Assembly (NCBI GenBank): GCA_001603595.1
Contig: LUZK01000029.1
Span: forward strand, 1-64,000
Length of the DNA: 64,000 nucleotides
From: Bacteroidales bacterium Bact_19
GTDB lineage: Bacteria > Bacteroidota > Bacteroidia > Bacteroidales > ML635J-15
Reading direction: 5' to 3'
Shown here piece after piece: positions 58,503 to 64,000 of this stretch (the stretch's first letter is position 1; the number at the start of each line of letters is the position of its first letter). Below the pieces are notes generated by a model, which saw only the letters and a program-made list of their open reading frames with translations, ran no database searches and had not been told where the DNA came from. The position numbers and the translations under genes are program-made.

Positions 58503-60962
58503 TTGATTTACCCGATAGATCTTGAAAATAAACTAGGTTTTGACAAAATACGAAGGATGCTCAAAGATAAATGTTTGAGTAACCCGGGAAAGTTATTGGT
58601 TGACGACATTAAATTCAGCACAGAAATTACTTTTTTACAAAAGCAATTAGACGAAACAGCTGAAATGATAAATATCATTCGGTTGAAAGACAATTATCCC
58701 GCAAACAATTATCCCGACATCGAAGAATGCCTTAAGAAATTAAAAATTGAAGGGATCTCATTAAGTTTCGATGATTTTATCAATATAAGAAAAATTCTTG
58801 AAAATGGGAAATCCATACTTTATTTTTTTTCAAAAGATAACAAAAACGAATTCCCAAACTTAAAAAACATCACTGGTCCACTAACATTTCCTGCATATGT
58901 CCTTGACAGAATAAATTCGATATTTACAAAAAACGGAGAAATTAAAGATAATGCCAGTGTAAAATTAAAACAAATCCGAAGCAATCTTCAACAACAAGTT
59001 TCACTTGTTTCTTCACGGCTAAACAGTATTCTCAACGCAATAAAAAATGAGGGCTGGGTAAGTAAGGATTTGTCTGCAACTTATGTTAACGGAAGGTTAG
59101 TTTTACCAATAGAGTCAACGCATAAAAGAAAGATAAAAGGGCTTATTCACGACGAATCAGCAACCGGAAAAACTTCTTATATTGAACCACAGGAAATCGT
59201 GGAACTAAACAATAATATTCGAGAATTGGAACTTGAAGAATCAAGAGAAATACAAAAAATTCTTACCGAATTAACTGATGAAATAAGAAAATACAGAGAA
59301 GAAATATTAAGCATTTTTCAGGTTATTGTTTATCTGGATTTTGTGAGAGCTAAAGCAATTTTTTCACATGAAATTAATGCTATAGCACCTAAATTAGTTG
59401 AATCCCCCGGATTAGAGTTAAGCAATGCTCGACATCCACTATTATTTTTAGCGTTAGCAAAAGAAAAAAAAGAAGTAGTCCCCTTAAGCTTTAGTTTAAC
59501 TTCTGATGATAGAATTATGGTGATTTCGGGTCCTAATGCCGGCGGAAAAAGCGTATGTCTGAAAACTACAGGATTACTTTGTTATATGATTCAGTGCGGA
59601 ATCCCTGTTCCTGTTGGAGGCACAAGTGTTTTTGGGATTTTCAAAAAAATATTCATTGATATTGGTGACCAACAATCTGTAGAAAACGACCTGAGCACTT
59701 ACAGTTCGCATCTAAACGATATGAAAGTTTTTTTGCGGAATGCCGATGAAAATTCTTTGATATTAATTGATGAATTTGGGTCAGGAACCGATCCTGTAAT
59801 TGGAGGAATTATAGCAGAAGCTATTCTCGAAGAACTTACCAAAAAACGAGTATTTGGAGTCATCACTACTCATTATTCCAATTTAAAAATTTTTGCAGCA
59901 AATAATCCCGGTATTTTCAATGCGGCTATGCTAATTGACCATAATACAATGGCACCATCTTTTATTCTACAAACCGGAATACCAGGAAGTTCTTATGCAA
60001 TTGAAATTGCACAAAGAATTGGAATACCTCAAACTATTATCGAAAAAACCAAAGAATTAGCAGGAAATTCACAAACTAATATTGATAAATTCCTAAGAAG
60101 AGTTCTTAGAGATAAAAAATATTGGGAAGAAAAACGAAAAAAAATAAAAATACAGGAAAAAAATCTCGAAACTCTTATAGAAAAAAACATTCGTGAAATT
60201 GAAAACATTAAACTAAAACGAAAAGCAATATTGGATGAAGCAAAAATAGAATCACAAAAATTATTAAGCGAAGTCAATAAAAGAATTGAAAATACAATCA
60301 AAGCAATTAAAGAATCCAATGCCGACAAAGAAATAACAAAACAAGCCCGTAAAGAATTAAATGAATTTATAGAAAGTCTGAATTTAGAAGAATTTAATTC
60401 ACACCATGAAATTGAGAAAAAACAAGAACTTCTAAAATCTAAATTAGAAAAACGCAAACAAAACGAAGCAAAAGAAAAGCCAGAAATAATTAAAATTGAT
60501 GCAAATAAAATCAATATTGGAAGCAAAGTTAAAATCAAAGATAAAGAGTTATTTGGCGAAATTATTGATTTTAATGAAAAAACGGCAGTTGTAGCTTTCG
60601 GCAATATGTACACAAGTGTGCCTTTAGATTCTCTGGAGAAAATCAGTCAAGAAGATTTTAAGGAATTGAAAAAAACTTCGGGATTGGCAAAAACAATTTA
60701 TTCTCAAAAGATTTTAGACTTTAATCCATTCATTGACATTAGAGGAAATACTGTTGAAGAAGCAATTAAAAAAGTTACAAATTTTGTTGACGAAGCAGCT
60801 ATGCTGGATTTTAAAGAAATAAAAATATTACATGGCAAAGGAAATGGCATCCTGCGACAACACATTAGAGACTATTTAAAAACATTTCCCTATGTAGAGG
60901 CTTGCTACGACGAAGATATTAGATTTGGAGGTTCAGGAATTACAATTGTAAAACTTAAATAA
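58503..60962 (+). CDS. mutS2: Endonuclease MutS2 (TTG start)
   Basis: 'MVISGPNAGGKSVCLKTTGLL', 'LIDEFGSGTDPVIGGIIAEAILEEL', C-terminal Smr 'IDIRGNTVEEAIKKVTNFVDEAAM...ILHGKGNGILRQHIRDYLK'. Confidence 0.96.
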   Translation: MIYPIDLENKLGFDKIRRMLKDKCLSNPGKLLVDDIKFSTEITFLQKQLDETAEMINIIRLKDNYPANNYPDIEECLKKLKIEGISLSFDDFINIRKILENGKSILYFFSKDNKNEFPNLKNITGPLTFPAYVLDRINSIFTKNGEIKDNASVKLKQIRSNLQQQVSLVSSRLNSILNAIKNEGWVSKDLSATYVNGRLVLPIESTHKRKIKGLIHDESATGKTSYIEPQEIVELNNNIRELELEESREIQKILTELTDEIRKYREEILSIFQVIVYLDFVRAKAIFSHEINAIAPKLVESPGLELSNARHPLLFLALAKEKKEVVPLSFSLTSDDRIMVISGPNAGGKSVCLKTTGLLCYMIQCGIPVPVGGTSVFGIFKKIFIDIGDQQSVENDLSTYSSHLNDMKVFLRNADENSLILIDEFGSGTDPVIGGIIAEAILEELTKKRVFGVITTHYSNLKIFAANNPGIFNAAMLIDHNTMAPSFILQTGIPGSSYAIEIAQRIGIPQTIIEKTKELAGNSQTNIDKFLRRVLRDKKYWEEKRKKIKIQEKNLETLIEKNIREIENIKLKRKAILDEAKIESQKLLSEVNKRIENTIKAIKESNADKEITKQARKELNEFIESLNLEEFNSHHEIEKKQELLKSKLEKRKQNEAKEKPEIIKIDANKINIGSKVKIKDKELFGEIIDFNEKTAVVAFGNMYTSVPLDSLEKISQEDFKELKKTSGLAKTIYSQKILDFNPFIDIRGNTVEEAIKKVTNFVDEAAMLDFKEIKILHGKGNGILRQHIRDYLKTFPYVEACYDEDIRFGGSGITIVKLK

Positions 60963-61552
60963 TGTTTGACATAGATAATAAAATAGTACACCGCGATATT
61001 TTATGTAAGAATTTCGCATGTGATTTAAAAAAATGCAAGGGGGCTTGCTGTATAGAAGGCGATTCGGGAGCTCCACTCGAAGAAGACGAGGCAGAAAAAA
61101 TAAAAGAAATACTTCCAAAAATTATAGATAAGCTAAACGATGATGCAAAAAAAATTATTCAGGAACAAGGACCGGTGATTATTGATATAGAAGGAGATTT
61201 GACAACAAACATAATAGGTAAGGGTGGCGCATGCGTCTTTGTCACATACAATGATGAAGGAATTGCACTTTGCTCAATTGAACAAGCCTGGCAGAACGGA
61301 CTTACGGATTTTAGGAAACCGCTGTCATGTCATCTTTACCCTATCAGAATTAAAAAATACAATAATTTCGAAGCAGTAAATTTTCATGAATGGGAAATTT
61401 GCAAAGATGCTATTATAAACGGTACAATAAACAACATTAAAGTTTATGAATTTTTAAAAGAAGCCTTGATACGAAAATACGGAGAAAAATGGTATGATGA
61501 ACTAAAATTAACTGCTGAAGAATACATTAAGCAATCCTATTTATTCAGGTAA
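60962..61552 (+). CDS. DUF3109 family Cys-rich protein
   Basis: '[28 protein letters not shown]', 'CSIEQAW...[14 protein letters not shown]'. Confidence 0.9.
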   Translation: MFDIDNKIVHRDILCKNFACDLKKCKGACCIEGDSGAPLEEDEAEKIKEILPKIIDKLNDDAKKIIQEQGPVIIDIEGDLTTNIIGKGGACVFVTYNDEGIALCSIEQAWQNGLTDFRKPLSCHLYPIRIKKYNNFEAVNFHEWEICKDAIINGTINNIKVYEFLKEALIRKYGEKWYDELKLTAEEYIKQSYLFR

Positions 61553-62125
61553 ATTAGCATCTTTATCATCAAAAGGGATATTTTTATTTTTTAAATACTG
61601 TTTCCAGTCGGTGCATTTAGGCTCTTGGTCAGTATTGGAACGTTGATAGCAATGACACAAAGCAGCTGCAATACCATCAGTTGCATCAAGTTTTTCGGGT
61701 AGTTCATTTAGTTTTAATATTCTTTGGAGCATTCCGGCAACTTGTTCTTTTGAGGCAGCACCACTCCCTGTTATGGCAAGTTTAATTTTGCGAGGAGAAT
61801 ATTCAAAAATAGGTATTGTTCGATTCAATGCTGCAGCAATTGCAGCTCCCTGAGCACGTCCAAGTTTTAGCATAGATTGAACATTTTTTCCTTGAAAAGG
61901 AGCTTCAATAGCCAGTTCGTCTGGCTTAAAGCCATCTATCAACTGAATTGTACGCTCGTAAATATGTTTTAGTTTATCGAAATGACTTTTCATTTTTCTC
62001 ATATCCACTATACCATATCCGATACAAACTATTATAGAATTTTTCTCATGAATAACTCCGTATCCCATTATATTTGTCCCGGGGTCTATTCCTAAAATTA
62101 TTCTGTCTTTATTGAGTTTGGTCAT
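61541..62125 (-). CDS. ruvC: Crossover junction endodeoxyribonuclease RuvC
   Basis: '[17 protein letters not shown]', '[29 protein letters not shown]', '[12 protein letters not shown]'. Confidence 0.96.
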   Translation of the reverse strand: MTKLNKDRIILGIDPGTNIMGYGVIHEKNSIIVCIGYGIVDMRKMKSHFDKLKHIYERTIQLIDGFKPDELAIEAPFQGKNVQSMLKLGRAQGAAIAAALNRTIPIFEYSPRKIKLAITGSGAASKEQVAGMLQRILKLNELPEKLDATDGIAAALCHCYQRSNTDQEPKCTDWKQYLKNKNIPFDDKDANLPE

Positions 62126-63933
62126 TTTCTATCCGTAATATTTCTTAAATTTTTACGAGCATCAACCGTAAAAATACTTCCGGGATAATCCATAATTAGT
62201 TTAAGATAATGTTCTTTTGCATCATCAAAATTTCTAAGTTTTTCCTGGATTATTGCATAATTAAAAATAGCATTATCAGCTAAAATATCGTATCCGAATT
62301 CAGTAAAAACGCGTTTATAATAATCAAGTGCTTTTTGAAGATTTCCTGTTTTCTTATATATTTCGGCTTTCCTGTAGAGTACATCATCCATCAAGCTATG
62401 TCCTTTAAAAAGATTTTCTATTGAGTCGAGAGTTTGCAAGGCAGCCTGATATTTATTAGAGAAAAAATAAAAATCAGCTCTAGCAAACATTTTCATTGTA
62501 AGTTCAGTAGTATCGAGATTATAGTTTTCGGCAATAAACAAACTTAATTCCAGAGCATCGTTAGCAATTAGTTTTGAAGTACTTGCTTTGAGCACATCGA
62601 GTTGAGCCTGAGTCCATTTAAATTGTGCTGTATAGTATGCTAATTTGGCTTTCCTTAATCTTGCCTCATGTCCGATTGGTTGTTCTTTACTTTCTTTTTC
62701 AACCTGAGCATAAGCTAAAGCAGCATCCCACGGATTGCCGGACAATAAATAAATATCACCGAGCAATAATTTTAAAATATTTTCCTGTTCAACAGGAAAT
62801 CTTCTGTCCGATAAGCTAATTTTTATTAAATTAATTGCCTCATCGTATTTTTCGAGATAAAAAGCTTTTATATTAACAAGTGCATAAATTATTTTGTAAG
62901 AATCTTTACGCGTTACAAAACTTAGAGATTCCTCGAATAATTTTTCAAGTTTTGTAAGTTCTTCACCTGAAGGAGAAAGTTGAGATGTTGTCTTTGAATA
63001 TAAAACATTCAAATACTCGATATATGCATATTGATAAAATGGGTTGTCCTTTCCTTTAGCCATTATATATTCAAATGCCTGTAAAGCCAGTTCATATTCC
63101 CCGTTTTCAAATAACAATATTCCAAAATCTATTATTTCTTTTTCGCCTGATTTTGAACGTCTGTCAATTGCGATTAATTGATTTAGTGCCTGTCTGAATT
63201 TTCCGGTTTGAGAGTATTGCCAGATAAGTAATTGAGTAAATACAGGATTTTGCGGAAACTTTTGAATTTTATCAAAAACCATCACTTCAATAATACTGTC
63301 CACATTTTGGTCTATGTCATTCAGCATGGATTGTTGCAAACGAGATTGGATGGTAGGCAAGTTTTGAGGATATCTTTCAAGATTTCGTAAGTATTCTGCC
63401 AACATTCTGTAATAATCACGTTGTATATAATACAAATTTCCCAACTCCATAGAAAGGTCGGAATTAGTGGCTTTCTCCCCTTTTTTATAAACTTGTTCGG
63501 CATATTCCCACAAGCGATAACTCATAAAAGCACTTGCTGCAATATTTATATTATTTCGATTTGTAATTGCTAAATCTATTAACTCTTTAAAAATTTTATC
63601 TGCTTCAGAAGTACGATTAGATGAATAATAAACCATTCCGAGGTCGATTTGCAGATAGAGGTCGTTTTTATTCTTTTTAAGTTCGCGTTTTAAAAATTTT
63701 TCCGCTGTGTCAAAATCTTTCAATTCAAATAAACACCTTAGATAATAATCTCTGTTATGTTTATATCCAGTTTCGCGATACAATTTTTCATAAATCTCGG
63801 CAGCCTTTTGATATTCACCATTTTGATAATATCGTAAGGCAAGCTGAGAATCGCTATCCTGAGCAATTGATTTTGCTGTAAAGAAAATCAATCCGGAAAA
63901 TATAAGACAATATTTAATAATATTTTTCTTCAA
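62122..63933 (-). CDS. TPR repeat secreted protein
   Basis: Signal peptide, multiple TPR units ('[44 protein letters not shown]'). Confidence 0.88.
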   Translation of the reverse strand: MKKNIIKYCLIFSGLIFFTAKSIAQDSDSQLALRYYQNGEYQKAAEIYEKLYRETGYKHNRDYYLRCLFELKDFDTAEKFLKRELKKNKNDLYLQIDLGMVYYSSNRTSEADKIFKELIDLAITNRNNINIAASAFMSYRLWEYAEQVYKKGEKATNSDLSMELGNLYYIQRDYYRMLAEYLRNLERYPQNLPTIQSRLQQSMLNDIDQNVDSIIEVMVFDKIQKFPQNPVFTQLLIWQYSQTGKFRQALNQLIAIDRRSKSGEKEIIDFGILLFENGEYELALQAFEYIMAKGKDNPFYQYAYIEYLNVLYSKTTSQLSPSGEELTKLEKLFEESLSFVTRKDSYKIIYALVNIKAFYLEKYDEAINLIKISLSDRRFPVEQENILKLLLGDIYLLSGNPWDAALAYAQVEKESKEQPIGHEARLRKAKLAYYTAQFKWTQAQLDVLKASTSKLIANDALELSLFIAENYNLDTTELTMKMFARADFYFFSNKYQAALQTLDSIENLFKGHSLMDDVLYRKAEIYKKTGNLQKALDYYKRVFTEFGYDILADNAIFNYAIIQEKLRNFDDAKEHYLKLIMDYPGSIFTVDARKNLRNITDRK

Positions 63934-64000
63934 GGGTCTTTTTAAGTTTTATCATTTGTGGATGAAGTTCTTTATATTTTGCTTCATGATAACGAGCAAA
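63914..64000 (-). CDS. C-terminal end of a CDS truncated by the window edge
   Basis: Frame ...[28 protein letters not shown], stop at 63914-63916, overlaps the next gene's start. Confidence 0.6.
   Translation of the reverse strand, partial: FARYHEAKYKELHPQMIKLKKTLEEKYY

Noticed and set aside
60029-60613. 194-aa minus-strand ORF opposite mutS2
   Set aside because: Antisense to a strongly supported CDS; Ser/Phe/Leu-rich composition typical of a shadow ORF over Lys/Glu-rich coiled-coil sequence.

Overview
The window is a gene-dense, AT-rich chromosomal segment from a Bacteroidetes-type bacterium. The evidence is TAnnTTTG promoter boxes, T9SS sorting tails, a PorE-like OmpA protein and Lys-gingipain-like homology. 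Most of it is housekeeping: dxs, dnaG, pepA, pdxA, malic enzyme, idi, lptC, coaX, recA, bcp, tadA, mutS, purH, mutS2, ruvC, tRNA-Lys(CTT) and tRNA-Val(TAC). The most interesting non-coding or accessory signals are: (1) a ~0.7 kb intergenic array between purH and a KefB-like antiporter, with at least 7 copies of a ~26 nt motif (TTTAACAACATAATTTTGAATATGAA) that each carry a Bacteroidetes -7 promoter-like box and are separated by unrelated sequence; (2) a tRNA-Val / degenerate GIY-YIG nuclease / tRNA-remnant cassette flanked by direct repeats, with the nuclease gene split by a 173-bp hairpin-rich insertion that has a 5-bp target duplication and whose removal restores the frame; (3) a 248-bp array of 62 tetranucleotides (CCAA/CTAA/CTGA) forming the 3' end of a transglutaminase-like lipoprotein gene, in which the rare variant unit occurs only where an in-frame stop would otherwise fall; (4) a 20-bp TetR-operator-like palindrome on the promoter of a P-type ATPase; (5) a LysM/SGNH/SGNH/MBOAT putative O-acylation operon; (6) a FolD-like protein lacking the usual catalytic lysine; and (7) a Kgp-like C25 peptidase. 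All calls come from reading the sequence and remembered family motifs; no database search was run.
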